Shown here in pieces: positions 1-9,591 of a stretch of 64,000 nt of DNA (position 1 is the stretch's first letter; every line of letters starts with the position of its first letter). The DNA is from Serratia nematodiphila DZ0503SBS1 (GTDB taxonomy: Bacteria; Pseudomonadota; Gammaproteobacteria; Enterobacterales; Enterobacteriaceae). The translations under genes were made by a program, and so were the position numbers. The stretch lies in NCBI RefSeq assembly GCF_000738675.1, contig NZ_JPUX01000001.1:3844001-3908000 (forward strand), read 5' to 3'. The notes below the pieces were generated by a model. It was given only the letters and a program-made list of their open reading frames with translations. It made no database searches and had not been told where the DNA came from.

Positions 1-413
1 CGCGCGCTTACCTGGTGGTCAACACCGCCAGCAAGTGCGGCTTCACCCCGCAATACCGCGGGCTGGAAAATCTGTGGCGATACTATCGCGAGCGCGGCCT
101 GATGGTGCTCGGCTTCCCCTGTAACCAGTTTGGTTCTCAGGAACCGGGCAGCCCGCTGGAGATCGCCAATTTTTGCAGCCTTAACTACGGCGTCAGTTTC
201 CCGCTGTTCAGCAAGATCGACGTTAACGGCCCCGGCGCGCACCCGCTGTTCAATGAGCTGAAACGCCTGGCGCCCGGCATTCTGGGCAGCCGCCGCATCA
301 AATGGAACTTCACCAAGTTCCTGCTCACCGCCGACGGCCAGCGCGTGACGCGCTTTGCGCCGATCACCAAACCCGAACGTCTGTTTGACCGCATCGAAAC
401 CCTGCTGAAATAA
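1..413 (+). CDS. Glutathione peroxidase, 5'-truncated by window edge
   Basis: This is the 3' part of a thiol/glutathione peroxidase, which reduces peroxides using glutathione or thioredoxin. The reading frame is open from base 3 and the true start lies left of the window. The visible protein begins within the active-site strand: the catalytic Cys sits in NTASKCGFT, followed by the GFPCNQFGSQEPG segment and the C-terminal WNFTKFL with the catalytic Trp-Asn pair. It belongs to the same family as the BtuE homologue at 19860-20411 but is clearly a different gene, with a shorter middle section. It stands upstream of the haem-uptake operon in the same direction, separated by about 165 bp that carry the haem promoter, so it is probably transcribed independently. 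Family assignment is firm; the physiological electron donor is not readable from sequence. Confidence 0.93.
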   Translation, partial: RAYLVVNTASKCGFTPQYRGLENLWRYYRERGLMVLGFPCNQFGSQEPGSPLEIANFCSLNYGVSFPLFSKIDVNGPGAHPLFNELKRLAPGILGSRRIKWNFTKFLLTADGQRVTRFAPITKPERLFDRIETLLK

Positions 414-427
414 CGCCCCTTTTTTAC

Positions 428-447
428 GGGCCGAGTGCGCTCGGCCC
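428..447. repeat. GC-rich inverted repeat after the peroxidase gene
   Basis: GGGCCGAG and CTCGGCCC form a perfect 8-bp stem with a 4-nt loop, 15 bp after the peroxidase stop. The T-run lies before the stem rather than after it, so this is not a canonical intrinsic terminator on the plus strand. It may still help end transcription or stabilise the 3' end. Confidence 0.5.
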
Positions 448-498
448 GCCGCAGGATGCCCGTTCGACAAAAAGGTTCCATCGGTAAGAAAATTTTCC

Positions 499-540
499 TT
501 GATGTCACCTTTCCTTCACATGATAATGATTCTCAGTTTG
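499..540 (+). promoter_or_regulatory. hem operon promoter with Fur box
   Basis: A candidate -35 TTGATG at 499-504 and -10 GATAAT at 522-527 are separated by 17 bp. The -10 is the first half of a Fur-box-like stretch at 522-540 (GATAATGATTCTCAGTTTG), which matches the GATAATGATAATCATTATC consensus well in its left half. Fur with Fe2+ bound here would block the promoter, the usual iron control of haem-uptake operons. The element is seen directly; Fur binding is inferred. Confidence 0.75.
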
Positions 541-578
541 ATATTAATTACCATTTAATAATCTGTTTTTTAAGCACA

Positions 579-767
579 ATGATGATGGATACTGCCAACA
601 CGCCAACCCCCGCCGCCGCGGCCCCGAACGAGCACAGCGCAAACGCGCCGCCCAGCTACGACAGCGCACAGCTGCTCGGCGCCGAAGGCATCGCGTTCAT
701 TACCCATCAGGGCCAGCGCTATCAACTGCGGCAGACCAAAGCCGGGAAATTGATCCTGACCAAATAA
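579..767 (+). CDS. hemP: HemP/HmuP family small protein
   Basis: A 62-residue protein ending in the characteristic HemP/HmuP tail (ITHQGQRYQLRQTKAGKLILTK), the conserved beta-rich core that closes with KLILTK. HemP-family proteins are encoded first in many haem-uptake operons. In some bacteria the homologue HmuP activates expression of the outer-membrane haem receptor, so a regulatory role is possible but not shown here. The frame stays open far upstream. I chose the ATG cluster at 579-587 because it lies just downstream of the Fur-boxed promoter; three ATG codons stand in tandem and no strong Shine-Dalgarno sequence separates them, so the start is accurate only to within a few residues. The alanine/proline-rich N-terminal half is variable in the family. 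Confidence 0.85.
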   Translation: MMMDTANTPTPAAAAPNEHSANAPPSYDSAQLLGAEGIAFITHQGQRYQLRQTKAGKLILTK

Positions 768-861
768 CCACAGAATCCTCAAACGCCAGCCACCCCGATC
801 GTTTGATCCAGGCAGCCAGCAAATCTATTGATATGTTTTATTACATACGGAGAGTTGCACC

Positions 862-2904
862 ATGCCTCTGACATTTTCCACCCGGCTGCGTTTTTCCGCT
901 TTGAGTCTGGCGATTGCCTGCGCTCTGCCTACGGTGGCCTTGGCACAAAACACCAGCACAACATTTTCTTCCAACGCGGCGCAGGCGAAAAAAACCAAAG
1001 CCGCCGACGAGACCATGACCGTGGTCGCCACCGGTAACCAACGCAGCAGCTTTGAAGCGCCGATGATGGTCACGGTCATCGAAGGCAATTCGCCGGAAAG
1101 CCAGACCGCCACCTCCGCCGCCGATATGCTGCGGCGCGTGCCGGGCATCACCGTCAACGGCACCGGGCGCAGCAACGGCCAGGATGTGACGATGCGCGGC
1201 TATGGCAAGAACGGCGTGCTGACGCTGGTCGACGGCATTCGCCAGGGGACCGATACCGGCCACATCGGCGGCACCTTCCTCGATCCGGCGCTGGTCAAGC
1301 GCATTGAAATCGTGCGCGGCCCCTCTGCGCTGCTGTACGGCAGCGGCGCGCTGGGCGGCGTTATCGCTTACGAGACCGTCGATGCCGCCGATCTGCTGCT
1401 GCCGGGTCGCGATAGCGGGTTCCGCGTCTACGGCACCGCCGGCACCGGCGATCACAGTCTGGGCATGGGCGCCAGCGCCTACGGCAAGACCGATAACCTC
1501 GACGGCCTGCTGTCGTTCGGCACCCGCGATGTCGGCAACCTGCGCCAGGGCAACGGTTTCGACGCCCCTAACGACGAAACCATCAGCAACGTGCTGGCCA
1601 AAGGCACCTGGAAGATCGACGACAATCAGTCGCTGAGCGGCGATCTGCGTTATTACAACAACGATGCCCAAGAGCCGAAAAACCCGCAGACGCCGGGCAG
1701 CTCAAGCGGCAACCCGATGACCAACCGTTCCACCATTCAGCGCGACGCCGCTCTGAGCTATAAGCTCAAGCCGGTCGGCCAGGATTGGCTGGACGCCACC
1801 GCCAGGCTGTACACCTCGGAAGTTAAAATCAATGCGCACAACGCCGGCGCGACCGACGAATTCCGCAAGCAGACCACCAACGGCGGCAAGCTGGAAAACC
1901 GCACGCGCCTGTTCGCCGACAGCTTTGCGTCACACTTGCTTACCTACGGCTCCGAGGTCTATGAACAGAAACAGCAGCCGGGAGGCGCCACCACCAGCTT
2001 CCCGCAAGCCAAGATCAACTTCGCCTCCGGCTGGCTGCAGGATGAAATTACGCTGCGCGACATTCCGATCACCGTGCTGGCGGGCACGCGCTACGACGAT
2101 TATAAAGGCAGCAGCCAGGGCCACGAAGACGTCAAGGCTGACAAATGGTCTTCCCGTGGCGCCCTGAGCTACTCGCCGACCGACTGGCTGATGCTGTTCG
2201 GCTCCTATTCCCAGGCCTTCCGCGCCCCAACCATGGGCGAGATGTACAACGATTCGCGCCACTTCCCCGGCAACTATTGGGTGCCTAACCCGAATCTGCG
2301 GCCGGAAACCACCAGCACCACCGAAGCCGGTTTCGGCTTGCGCTTCGATGATCTGCTGCTGGCGGATGACAGCCTGCAATTCAAGGCCAGTTACTTCGAT
2401 ACCGACGCCAAAGACTACATCTTCATGTATGTCACTCGAACGCAGACCGCCTCAGCGAATATCTCTCGCGCCAAGATTTGGGGTTGGGACACCTCGCTGA
2501 ACTACCAGACCAAGTGGTTTAACTGGGATCTGGCCTACAACCGCACACGCGGCAAGGACAAGTCTCGCAATGGCGAGCTGAACGCGAAAAGCGGCGATTG
2601 GCTGGCCGACATCAGCCCGGATACCGTCACCAGTTCGCTGGACGTGCCGCTGGGCGACACCGGTCTGTCCGCCGGCTGGGTCGCCACCTTCGCGGAACGC
2701 GCCACTCGCGTACAAACGGGGACGCCGGAGCAAGGCGGCTATGGCGTCAACGACTTCTATCTGAGCTACAAGGGCCACGATCGTCTGCAGGGCATGACCA
2801 CCACCGTGGTGTTGGGCAACGCCTTCGACAAAGAATACTACTCGCCGCAGGGCGTCCCGCAGGATGGCCGCAACGCCAAACTGCTGGTCAGCTACCAGTG
2901 GTGA
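862..2904 (+). CDS. hemR: TonB-dependent outer-membrane haem receptor HemR
   Basis: A 680-residue TonB-dependent receptor that takes haem or haemoprotein-bound haem across the outer membrane using ExbBD-TonB energy. A signal peptide covers about residues 1-28 (cleavage after PTVALA). A TonB-box-like DETMTVVAT follows, then a plug domain (about 60-175: RRVPGI, DGIRQGTD, VRGPSALLYGSGALGG) and a beta-barrel ending in the aromatic C-terminus SYQW. The haem-receptor signatures FRAP (residues 453-456) and NPNL (476-479) are both present, with a His between them in DSRHF. Length and motifs match the HemR/HmuR/ChuA class rather than HasR, which is larger. An AGAG-type ribosome site at 850-853 precedes the ATG. 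It lies 94 bp after hemP, and a strong hairpin separates it from hemS. Confidence 0.95.
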   Translation: MPLTFSTRLRFSALSLAIACALPTVALAQNTSTTFSSNAAQAKKTKAADETMTVVATGNQRSSFEAPMMVTVIEGNSPESQTATSAADMLRRVPGITVNGTGRSNGQDVTMRGYGKNGVLTLVDGIRQGTDTGHIGGTFLDPALVKRIEIVRGPSALLYGSGALGGVIAYETVDAADLLLPGRDSGFRVYGTAGTGDHSLGMGASAYGKTDNLDGLLSFGTRDVGNLRQGNGFDAPNDETISNVLAKGTWKIDDNQSLSGDLRYYNNDAQEPKNPQTPGSSSGNPMTNRSTIQRDAALSYKLKPVGQDWLDATARLYTSEVKINAHNAGATDEFRKQTTNGGKLENRTRLFADSFASHLLTYGSEVYEQKQQPGGATTSFPQAKINFASGWLQDEITLRDIPITVLAGTRYDDYKGSSQGHEDVKADKWSSRGALSYSPTDWLMLFGSYSQAFRAPTMGEMYNDSRHFPGNYWVPNPNLRPETTSTTEAGFGLRFDDLLLADDSLQFKASYFDTDAKDYIFMYVTRTQTASANISRAKIWGWDTSLNYQTKWFNWDLAYNRTRGKDKSRNGELNAKSGDWLADISPDTVTSSLDVPLGDTGLSAGWVATFAERATRVQTGTPEQGGYGVNDFYLSYKGHDRLQGMTTTVVLGNAFDKEYYSPQGVPQDGRNAKLLVSYQW

Positions 2905-2918
2905 TCATTTGACTATCA

Positions 2919-2941
2919 GGCGGACACCCGGTGTGTCCGCC
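2919..2941 (+). repeat. Intercistronic hairpin between hemR and hemS
   Basis: GGCGGACAC and GTGTCCGCC form a perfect 9-bp stem around a 5-nt loop, 15 bp after the hemR stop and 30 bp before the hemS start. No T-run follows, so it is unlikely to terminate fully. It fits an mRNA-stabilising or partial attenuation element that lets hemR be made at a different level from hemSTUV. Confidence 0.65.
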
Positions 2942-2970
2942 ATTCGCATTACAGCGCAGGAGAATCCCGC

Positions 2971-4008
2971 ATGAGCAACACCCTATACGAACGCTACCAA
3001 CAGGCCAAAATCGACCACCCAGGCAAATACGCCCGCGATCTGGCGGCGATCCTCGGCGTCAGCGAAGCGGAACTGACGCACGCTCGCGTTGGCCACGACG
3101 CCCGCCGCCTGCAGGCCGACGCCCGCACGTTGCTGACCGAACTCGAGCAAGTGGGCGTCACCAAGTCCATCACCCGCAACAGCTATGCGGTACATGAGCA
3201 GATGGGCCGCTACCGCAACCAGCACCTCAACGGCCACGCCGGGCTGATCCTCAACCCGCGCGAGCTGGATCTGCGCCTGTTCCTCAACCACTGGACCAGC
3301 GTTTTCGCCATGAGCGAAACCAACAAGCGCGGCGTGCGCCACAGCATTCAGTTCTTCGACCAACAGGGCGATGCGCTGCACAAGGTCTATACCACCGAAG
3401 AAACCGATCTGCCGGCCTGGATGGCGCTGGTGGAGCGCCATCTGAGCGAAGAAAACCCGGCGCTGGCCCTGCAGCCCGCCGAGGCGAGCACCTCGGATGA
3501 AACGACGCAAGATCATGCCAAAATCGACGCTGAGTGGCGCGCGATGACCGACGTTCACCAGTTCTTCCAGCTGCTGAGCCGCAATAAGCTCACGCGCCAA
3601 CAGGCCTTCCGCGCCGTCGGCGACGATCTGGCCTATCAGGTAGACAACAGCGCGCTGTCGCAGCTGCTGGAAGCGGCGCAGCAGCAGCAAAACGAGATCA
3701 TGATCTTCGTCGGCAACCGCGGCTGCGTGCAGATCTTCACCGGCCAGATCGAACGTTTGATGCCGCAGGAAGGCTGGATCAACGTGTTCAACCGCCGCTT
3801 CACGCTGCATCTGATTGAAGGCGCCATCGCCGAAAGCTGGATCACCCGCAAACCGACCAAGGACGGCATCGTCACCAGCCTGGAGCTGTTCGCCGCAGAC
3901 GGCACGCAGATCGCGCAGCTGTATGGCCAACGCACCGAAGGCCAGCCGGAGCAAACCCAGTGGCGCGAACAGGTTGCTGCGCTCGCCGCCAAGGATATCG
4001 CCGCATGA
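2971..4008 (+). CDS. hemS: Cytoplasmic haem-degrading/haem-trafficking protein HemS
   Basis: A 345-residue soluble protein of the HemS/ChuS/HmuS family. These proteins take haem delivered by the inner-membrane transporter and either open the ring to release iron or pass haem on. The duplicated fold is visible as two related halves with parallel phrases ([20 protein letters not shown] in the first half, [19 protein letters not shown] in the second). The first-half motif includes candidate distal residues; the proximal His in this family lies near HFVE/HLIE-type segments, and [18 protein letters not shown] is present near residue 275. The ATG at 2971 has AGGAG eight bases upstream. Its stop overlaps the hemT start (ATGA), showing translational coupling. 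No signal peptide, consistent with the cytoplasm. Confidence 0.94.
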   Translation: MSNTLYERYQQAKIDHPGKYARDLAAILGVSEAELTHARVGHDARRLQADARTLLTELEQVGVTKSITRNSYAVHEQMGRYRNQHLNGHAGLILNPRELDLRLFLNHWTSVFAMSETNKRGVRHSIQFFDQQGDALHKVYTTEETDLPAWMALVERHLSEENPALALQPAEASTSDETTQDHAKIDAEWRAMTDVHQFFQLLSRNKLTRQQAFRAVGDDLAYQVDNSALSQLLEAAQQQQNEIMIFVGNRGCVQIFTGQIERLMPQEGWINVFNRRFTLHLIEGAIAESWITRKPTKDGIVTSLELFAADGTQIAQLYGQRTEGQPEQTQWREQVAALAAKDIAA

Positions 4009-4835
4009 AATCTTCCTTGATCCGCCGCCTGGCGTTGATGATGTCGCTGGCGCTGCCGCTCACCGCCGCGGCGGCACAGCGCATCGTCTCGATCGGCGGC
4101 GACGTGACGGAAATCGCCTTTGCGCTCGGCGCCGGCGACGACGTGATCGCCCGCGATAGCACCAGCCTACATCCGGAAGCGGTGAAAAAGCTGCCGGACG
4201 TCGGCTATATGCGCCAGCTGAACGCCGAAGGCATTCTGGCGCTGAAGCCGACGCTAGTGCTGACGACCGAGCTGGCACAGCCGGCGCTGGTGCTCAAACA
4301 GCTGGCGGACAGCGGCGTCAAAGTGGTCAGCGTGCCGGGTGACACCACCCTGCAGGCGGTGCCGCAGAAGATCGCCGCGATCGCCGCCGCGTTGCAACGC
4401 GTTGAGCAAGGCAAGCAGTTGAGCGAGCGCTATCAACAGCAGCTAGCGGCGGTCGATACCACTCCGCTGCCAGTCAAGGTGCTGTTCGTGATGAGCCACG
4501 GCGGCATTACGCCGATGGCCGCCGGGCAACACACCGCCGCCGACGCGGTGATCGCCGCCGCCGGCCTGAAAAACGCCATGCAGGGCTTTGACCGCTACCG
4601 TCCGCTGTCGCAGGAAGGCGTCATCGCCAGCGCGCCGGATCTGTTGCTGGTCACCACCGACGGCGTGCGCACTCTCGGCGGCGAACAGCAGCTGTGGACG
4701 CTGCCGGGCCTGGCGTTGACGCCGGCAGGAAAGCAGCGTCGCGTGCTGATCGTCGATGACATGGCGCTGCTGGGCTTCGGCCTGGAAACGCCGGCGGCGC
4801 TGGCCAAGCTGCGCCACGCGGCGGAGCAAAAGTAA
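4005..4835 (+). CDS. hemT: Periplasmic haem-binding protein HemT
   Basis: A 276-residue FecB/BtuF-type periplasmic binding protein that shuttles haem from HemR to the HemUV permease. A signal peptide of about 22 residues ([24 protein letters not shown]) precedes the mature start [20 protein letters not shown], the usual opening of haem-binding HmuT/HemT proteins. A conserved Tyr ([21 protein letters not shown]) corresponds to the known haem-ligating position of the family. The frame is open upstream inside hemS; I chose the ATG at 4005 because it forms an ATGA overlap with the hemS stop and begins the signal peptide. It overlaps hemU by one base. No Cys follows the leader, so it is a soluble periplasmic protein rather than a lipoprotein. 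Confidence 0.94.
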   Translation: MKSSLIRRLALMMSLALPLTAAAAQRIVSIGGDVTEIAFALGAGDDVIARDSTSLHPEAVKKLPDVGYMRQLNAEGILALKPTLVLTTELAQPALVLKQLADSGVKVVSVPGDTTLQAVPQKIAAIAAALQRVEQGKQLSERYQQQLAAVDTTPLPVKVLFVMSHGGITPMAAGQHTAADAVIAAAGLKNAMQGFDRYRPLSQEGVIASAPDLLLVTTDGVRTLGGEQQLWTLPGLALTPAGKQRRVLIVDDMALLGFGLETPAALAKLRHAAEQK

Positions 4836-5839
4836 TGCGCTGCCGCACCTCGCCTCAGTGGGCCATCATCGGTCTGCTGGTGCTGCTGACGCTGCTGGCG
4901 CTGGTCGCCGCCAACCTGGGCGCGCTGACGCTGTCGTTTCGCACCCTGTGGCGCGAACCGTTCAGCGACGCCGCCTGGCACATCTGGCTGAATATCCGCC
5001 TGCCGCGCGTGCTGCTGGCGGTGGTGATCGGCTGCGCGCTGGCCGTGTCCGGCGCCGTGATGCAGGGGCTGTTCCGCAACCCACTGGCGGATCCTAGCCT
5101 GCTGGGCATCAGCAGCGGCGGCGCGTTGTTTGTCGCGCTGTTCATCGTGATGCCGCTGGCGTTGCCGGTGACGATCGCGCTATACGGCCATATGCTGGCG
5201 GCGTTCCTCGGCAGCCTGCTGGTATCGTTATTGATCTACGGCATCAGCCGTAGCGGGCATGGCAATCTGTCGCGACTGCTGCTGGCGGGCATCGCCATCA
5301 ACGCCCTGTGCATGGCGGCCATCGGCGTGCTCTCCTACGTCAGCAGCGATCAACAGCTGCGCCAGTTCTCGCTGTGGATGATGGGCAGCCTCAGCCAGTC
5401 GCAGTGGCCGACGCTGGCGGTTTCCGCCTCGCTGATTTTGCCTACGGCGCTGCTGACGCTGCTGCAGGCGCGCCGGCTGAACCTGTTGCAGCTGGGGGAT
5501 GAAGAGGCCCACTACCTCGGGGTTAACGTCCAGCGCGCCAAGCTGCAGCTGCTGTTGCTGAGCGCCCTGCTGATCGGCGCGGCGGTGGCGATGAGCGGCG
5601 TGATCGGCTTCGTCGGTCTGGTGGTGCCCCATCTGGTGCGCATGCGCCTCGGCGGCGATCACCGCTGGCTGCTGCCCTGCTCCGCGCTGGGCGGCGCCTG
5701 CCTGTTGCTGGTCAGCGATACGCTGGCGCGCACGCTGGTGGCGCCGGCCGAAATGCCGGTGGGGTTGATGACCAGCCTGATCGGCGGTCCTTACTTCTTG
5801 TGGCTGGTGATGCGCCAGCGGGAGCGAACCGGTGGATAA
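4835..5839 (+). CDS. hemU: Haem ABC transporter permease HemU
   Basis: A 334-residue FecCD-family inner-membrane permease with about ten hydrophobic segments, acting as a homodimer with HemV to bring haem into the cytoplasm. Family hallmarks are visible: the [41 protein letters not shown] segment near residues 51-92, and the ATPase-coupling and pore motif [39 protein letters not shown] near 255-295. The start shares a base with the hemT stop (TAATG), and its end overlaps hemV by 8 bp. This tight packing indicates one transcript for hemSTUV. Confidence 0.95.
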   Translation: MRCRTSPQWAIIGLLVLLTLLALVAANLGALTLSFRTLWREPFSDAAWHIWLNIRLPRVLLAVVIGCALAVSGAVMQGLFRNPLADPSLLGISSGGALFVALFIVMPLALPVTIALYGHMLAAFLGSLLVSLLIYGISRSGHGNLSRLLLAGIAINALCMAAIGVLSYVSSDQQLRQFSLWMMGSLSQSQWPTLAVSASLILPTALLTLLQARRLNLLQLGDEEAHYLGVNVQRAKLQLLLLSALLIGAAVAMSGVIGFVGLVVPHLVRMRLGGDHRWLLPCSALGGACLLLVSDTLARTLVAPAEMPVGLMTSLIGGPYFLWLVMRQRERTGG

Positions 5840-6617
5840 CGCCGCCTGCCTGACGGCCCGAGAGCTGCGTTACAGCCTCGGTGCGCGCCGCCTGATCAAC
5901 GACGTTTCGCTCAGCCTCGCCGGCGGTGAAATGGTGGCGATTATCGGCCCTAACGGCGCCGGAAAATCGACGCTGCTGCGCTTGCTGACCGGCTATCTGA
6001 CGCCGGACTGCGGCGAATGCAGGCTGCTTGACCGCCCGCTGGAACACTGGGCGCCGCAACAGTTGGCCAAAGTCCGGGCCGTGATGCGCCAGTACAGCGA
6101 TCTGGCGTTTTCCTTCAGCGTGGAAGAAGTGGTCAGCATGGGGCGGGCGCCGCACGGCAAACGCGACCAGCATCAGGCGATCCAGCAGGTGATGGAACAA
6201 ACCGACTGCCTGGCGCTGGCGCAGCGCGACTACCGTCAGCTTTCCGGCGGCGAACAGCAGCGGGTGCAGCTGGCGCGGGTGTTGGCGCAGCTGTGGCAAC
6301 CGCAACCGTCCCCCGCCTGGCTGTTTCTCGACGAGCCGACCTCGGCGCTGGATCTGTACCACCAGCAGCACACCCTGCGCCTGCTGCGCTCGCTGACGCG
6401 CCAACAGCCGTTGGGCGTCTGCTGCGTGCTGCACGATCTTAATCTGGCCGCGCTGTACGCCGATCGGATCCTGCTGTTGCATCAGGGGCGCCTGGTGGCG
6501 AGCGGCACGCCGCAGGAGGTGCTGCAGACGGAGATCCTCACCCGCTGGTATCAGGCCGATCTCGGCGTAGTACATCATCCCGAAGTGCCGCTGCCGCAGG
6601 TCTACCTGCGTCAATAA
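5832..6617 (+). CDS. hemV: Haem ABC transporter ATPase HemV
   Basis: A 261-residue ATP-binding subunit powering HemU. Walker [10 protein letters not shown] is at residues 39-47, the ABC signature [18 protein letters not shown] lies near 137-154, Walker [13 protein letters not shown] follows, and the switch His is in CVLHDLNLA. The start is a GTG at 5832 that overlaps the hemU stop by 8 bp; an internal alternative would remove part of the first beta strand. It is the last gene of the operon and is followed 6 bp later by an intrinsic terminator. Confidence 0.94.
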   Translation: MDNAACLTARELRYSLGARRLINDVSLSLAGGEMVAIIGPNGAGKSTLLRLLTGYLTPDCGECRLLDRPLEHWAPQQLAKVRAVMRQYSDLAFSFSVEEVVSMGRAPHGKRDQHQAIQQVMEQTDCLALAQRDYRQLSGGEQQRVQLARVLAQLWQPQPSPAWLFLDEPTSALDLYHQQHTLRLLRSLTRQQPLGVCCVLHDLNLAALYADRILLLHQGRLVASGTPQEVLQTEILTRWYQADLGVVHHPEVPLPQVYLRQ

Positions 6618-6623
6618 CGTCAA

Positions 6624-6646
6624 GGGCGCCATTAGGCGCCCTTTTT
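6624..6646 (+). terminator. Intrinsic terminator of the hem operon
   Basis: GGGCGCC-ATTA-GGCGCCC forms a 7-bp GC stem followed by TTTTT, right after the hemV stop. It also separates hemV from the convergent selO gene. Confidence 0.88.
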
Positions 6647-6650
6647 CATC

Positions 6651-8093
6651 TCAGCTGGAGCAGGAAATCTCCAGATGCTTGCCCCAGTCCGGCGGCAGCG
6701 CGGCGAGATCGTCATACTCCGGCGCCTCGTCGAACGGCCGCAACAGGGCCTGATGCAACCGCCGCAAACGGCCCACGTCGTCTTTCTCCGCATCCTCAAT
6801 CGCCTGCTGCGCCAGATAGTTGCGCAGGATCAGGCGCGGGTTCACCGCCTTCATCGATCGTTGCCGATCCGCATCGCTCACCTGCTCCTGTTGCAAACGC
6901 TGACGATACTGCTGATACCAGGCATCGAACGCCGTACGGTCAATAAACTCGTCGCGCAGCGGCGACTGCGCCTGCTGCTGTTCGGTCTCGCTCAACAGGC
7001 GGAACGTGCGGGTATAGTCCCGCCCTTCCTGCGCCATCAGGCTCAACAGGCCGGTGAGCACGTCATTATCCTGCGCCGTCGGCGTGAAGAAGCCGAGTTT
7101 GGCACGCATCTGTTCACCGTAAGCGCGCATCAGCGCCGGTTCATACGCCGCCAGCGCCTGCTGCAGCTGTTCAGTGGTCATCAGCCCAGACAAGGTTTGC
7201 GCCAGGCGATGCAGGTTCCACAGCGCCACCGCCGGCTGATTATCAAAGGCATAACGCCCTTGATGGTCGGAATGGTTACAGATATAGCCGGGCTGGTAGT
7301 CATCGAGGAAGCCGTAAGGGCCGTAATCGATGGTGATGCCGAGAATCGACATGTTGTCGGTATTCATCACGCCGTGGGCGAAGCCGACGGTTTGCCAATG
7401 GGCGATCAGGCGCGCCGTGCGTTCGACCACGTCGGTAAACCACAACAGATAGCGATCGGCCTGATCCTGCAGCTGCGGCCAGTGACGGGCGATGACAAAA
7501 TCCGCCAGCTGCCGCACCTGCTCCGGCTGTTTGCGGTAGTAAAAGTGTTCGAAGTGGCCGAAGCGCACATGGCTTTCCGCCACCCGCAGCAGCATCGCGC
7601 CGCGTTCCGGCTGCTCGCGAAATACCGGTTGTTGACTGGTGACAATAGTTAACGCACGCGTGGTGGGGATCCCCAGATGGTGCAACGCCTCAGAGGCCAG
7701 AAACTCGCGGATCACCGAACGCAGCACCGCGCGGCCATCACCCATGCGTGAATACGGCGTCAGCCCGGCGCCCTTCAGGTGCCAGTCGCGGTGGCTGCCG
7801 TCCGCCATGACCTGTTCGCCCAGCAAAATGCCGCGGCCATCGCCCAGTTGCCCGGCCCACACGCCGAACTGGTGGCCACTGTACACCTGCGCCAGCGGCT
7901 GCATGCCCGGCAGCAGCGTTTCTCCCGCCCAAATCGGGGTTTTATCCTGAGTAAACCAACTTTCATCCAGCCCCAGCTCGCGCGCCAGCGGCTCGCTATG
8001 GTACAGCAGGCGCGTATCCTTGAGCGGCGTCGGATTCAGAGCGGTGTAGAAACCAGGTAACTGTTGGTAGTAAGCGTTATCGAACTGCGGCAT
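6651..8093 (-). CDS. selO: Protein adenylyltransferase SelO (YdiU)
   Basis: A 480-residue pseudokinase-fold enzyme of the SelO/YdiU family, which transfers AMP from ATP to Ser/Thr/Tyr of target proteins. Conserved blocks are visible: [20 protein letters not shown] (about 71-90), [21 protein letters not shown] (about 107-127), the metal/ATP-binding stretch [16 protein letters not shown] (about 237-252) and [11 protein letters not shown] (about 256-266). The C-terminus reads ISCSS: a Cys sits where the eukaryotic homologues carry selenocysteine, as expected for the bacterial form. In E. coli this gene is next to ydiV and nlpC, and here ydiV also follows downstream of the selO promoter side. It is convergent with hemV. 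Confidence 0.94.
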   Translation of the reverse strand: MPQFDNAYYQQLPGFYTALNPTPLKDTRLLYHSEPLARELGLDESWFTQDKTPIWAGETLLPGMQPLAQVYSGHQFGVWAGQLGDGRGILLGEQVMADGSHRDWHLKGAGLTPYSRMGDGRAVLRSVIREFLASEALHHLGIPTTRALTIVTSQQPVFREQPERGAMLLRVAESHVRFGHFEHFYYRKQPEQVRQLADFVIARHWPQLQDQADRYLLWFTDVVERTARLIAHWQTVGFAHGVMNTDNMSILGITIDYGPYGFLDDYQPGYICNHSDHQGRYAFDNQPAVALWNLHRLAQTLSGLMTTEQLQQALAAYEPALMRAYGEQMRAKLGFFTPTAQDNDVLTGLLSLMAQEGRDYTRTFRLLSETEQQQAQSPLRDEFIDRTAFDAWYQQYRQRLQQEQVSDADRQRSMKAVNPRLILRNYLAQQAIEDAEKDDVGRLRRLHQALLRPFDEAPEYDDLAALPPDWGKHLEISCSS

Positions 8094-8349
8094 AGGCCCT
8101 CCGTTTCAGCGTAGTGTAGAGCGTGAACGGGCGGATTAACACCGAAGGAATGCAGGGAGAACGCATCCGCCTGCCGTCAGGACGGATGCAGGGAGTTTGG
8201 CGCTTCCGCCTGGCGGTGGGAACGCGGTTTAACGCTGGCGGACAAACGCGATTATCAGCCCCAAACGAGGTGAATAACGACGGCGGAATCACGTTAACCT
8301 CACCCCGCGCATTATTTACCTCATAGGGTGTAGTTTTTTATATCACTTC
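8094..8349. other. Gap between selO and the ydiV-like gene
   Basis: This 256-bp stretch holds the selO promoter region. GCATCCG and CGGATGC around 8164-8190 can form a hairpin, and the octamer GCAGGGAG occurs just on each side of it. I see no gene. The T-run near 8335 is followed by the end of the ydiV-like gene. Confidence 0.4.
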
Positions 8350-9081
8350 TTAATTATTGAACTCGCTGGGCATCGTCAGCAAAGCTTGCAGATTATCCAC
8401 ACCAACGCTGGGCCATAAAAAACCTTGCAGGCCTAAAACACCGGCGTATCTGAGTTTATTAAAATACTCTTTTTTCTCTATTCCTCCGACGATCACGCCG
8501 TTACATAACAGGTTGATATTCTTTAACAACGAGTCAATGACCACGTCATACCCCTGATGGGTAAACAGCTGCCAGTAAAAACGTTTGTCTATCTTTACGT
8601 AGTCAAACAAACCATCGTACAACGCGGTCAACGTGGCCTTACCAGAACCGAAATCATCGAGCCACAGCGTAAACATTTCGCTTAATCGCCGCACGCTCGG
8701 GTTGTTCTTACCGGCCGAAAGATTCGGAAAACTCTCACTCATTTCAAATGCAATAAAAGGATATTGCCCGATCCTTTGGCACAACGCCGAATCGGAAAGA
8801 ATAAGCTCAACGATGGTTTCTTCGATATTGATGGTCAACTGTACGTTGTTATCGGTAAACCAAGCCGCATGCTGCTCCGCAAGTTTCAGTTGCTCATTAA
8901 ATAACTCAATCCTTTGTTCAGGCGCCAATAAATTAATCCCAATTTCGGCCGGCATGGCTAAATCACCGTCGAGACTGTTGAAACGGCTCAACATTTCCAC
9001 CGCCAACAGCCCGCCCTCCATTGAGTAAACAGGTTGAAAAACATAGCTACTAATAAAGTCAGCTTCGAGTTGGATGTTCAT
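8350..9081 (-). CDS. ydiV: YdiV-like EAL-domain protein
   Basis: A 243-residue stand-alone EAL domain with the length and many sequence blocks of E. coli YdiV/RflP (for example EQRIELFNEQL, YPFI, LSAGKNN, LYDGLF, LQGFLWPSVGVDNL). YdiV binds FlhD and blocks the flagellar master regulator FlhD4C2 without cyclic-di-GMP activity. Position also fits: next to selO (ydiU) as in E. coli. Unlike E. coli YdiV, every position that binds metal or cyclic-di-GMP in active EAL enzymes seems kept here: E29, N85, E113, D142-D143 in LDDFG, K163 in VKID, E202 and Q219. It could therefore still bind or hydrolyse cyclic-di-GMP. The gene is visibly richer in A and T than its neighbours. Orthology is strong; activity is inferred. 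Confidence 0.85.
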   Translation of the reverse strand: MNIQLEADFISSYVFQPVYSMEGGLLAVEMLSRFNSLDGDLAMPAEIGINLLAPEQRIELFNEQLKLAEQHAAWFTDNNVQLTINIEETIVELILSDSALCQRIGQYPFIAFEMSESFPNLSAGKNNPSVRRLSEMFTLWLDDFGSGKATLTALYDGLFDYVKIDKRFYWQLFTHQGYDVVIDSLLKNINLLCNGVIVGGIEKKEYFNKLRYAGVLGLQGFLWPSVGVDNLQALLTMPSEFNN

Positions 9082-9546
9082 TTTAATGCCACAGGATGAA
9101 TGGCTAGCGTATCATCGTATATCAATACATTTTATCGATCAATCCCTCTGGGATTAATCGGAAATATCAATGTAAATACCCATGAAATATCATTTAATTG
9201 ATAGATTAAAGCTATACGACAATCGTAAAAGGCGCAAAGAAAAGCAGCCGGACTTATGCCAAGGTAGCCGCCAAACGCGTTATGCGAAAAGGTATTTGAC
9301 TTAAGTTGAATGGATTTATGGCTAAATTTGACTTATCTCCTTTGTTTTATTTAAGAAAAATCCTAAATAAAGTAAAATAATCTTTCCTTCTTAACGCCAA
9401 TTTTCCCTGCCGTTAACGACGACTGATTAAATTTAATAACGCATCAATTCCGCCCGTTATTCGCGGCATTGAAAACGTAAAAAAATGCCCACCTTGATTT
9501 TCAGAAAATCTGCGCTACCACCCTGCAAAACGTCGATTTCAGCGAT
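9082..9546. other. AT-rich intergenic region upstream of ydiV
   Basis: About 465 bp, much richer in A+T than the flanking genes, between the ydiV start and the lplA terminator. No open frame with a ribosome site and no recognisable RNA gene was found on either strand. It must contain the ydiV promoter and may hold regulator sites, none of which I can name. Confidence 0.5.
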
Positions 9547-9575
9547 AAAAAAAGGGATGAGCACGCTCATCCCTT
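9547..9575 (-). terminator. lplA intrinsic terminator
   Basis: On the minus strand GGGATGAG-CGTG-CTCATCCC is followed by a run of seven T residues. It lies 17 bp after the lplA stop. Confidence 0.9.
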
Positions 9576-9591
9576 CATCACCAGGCCTGCG

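Noticed and set aside
841..1671. A 276-codon frame antisense to hemR
   Set aside because: Shadow of hemR; composition dominated by Ala/Val/Gly/Arg with no start signal.
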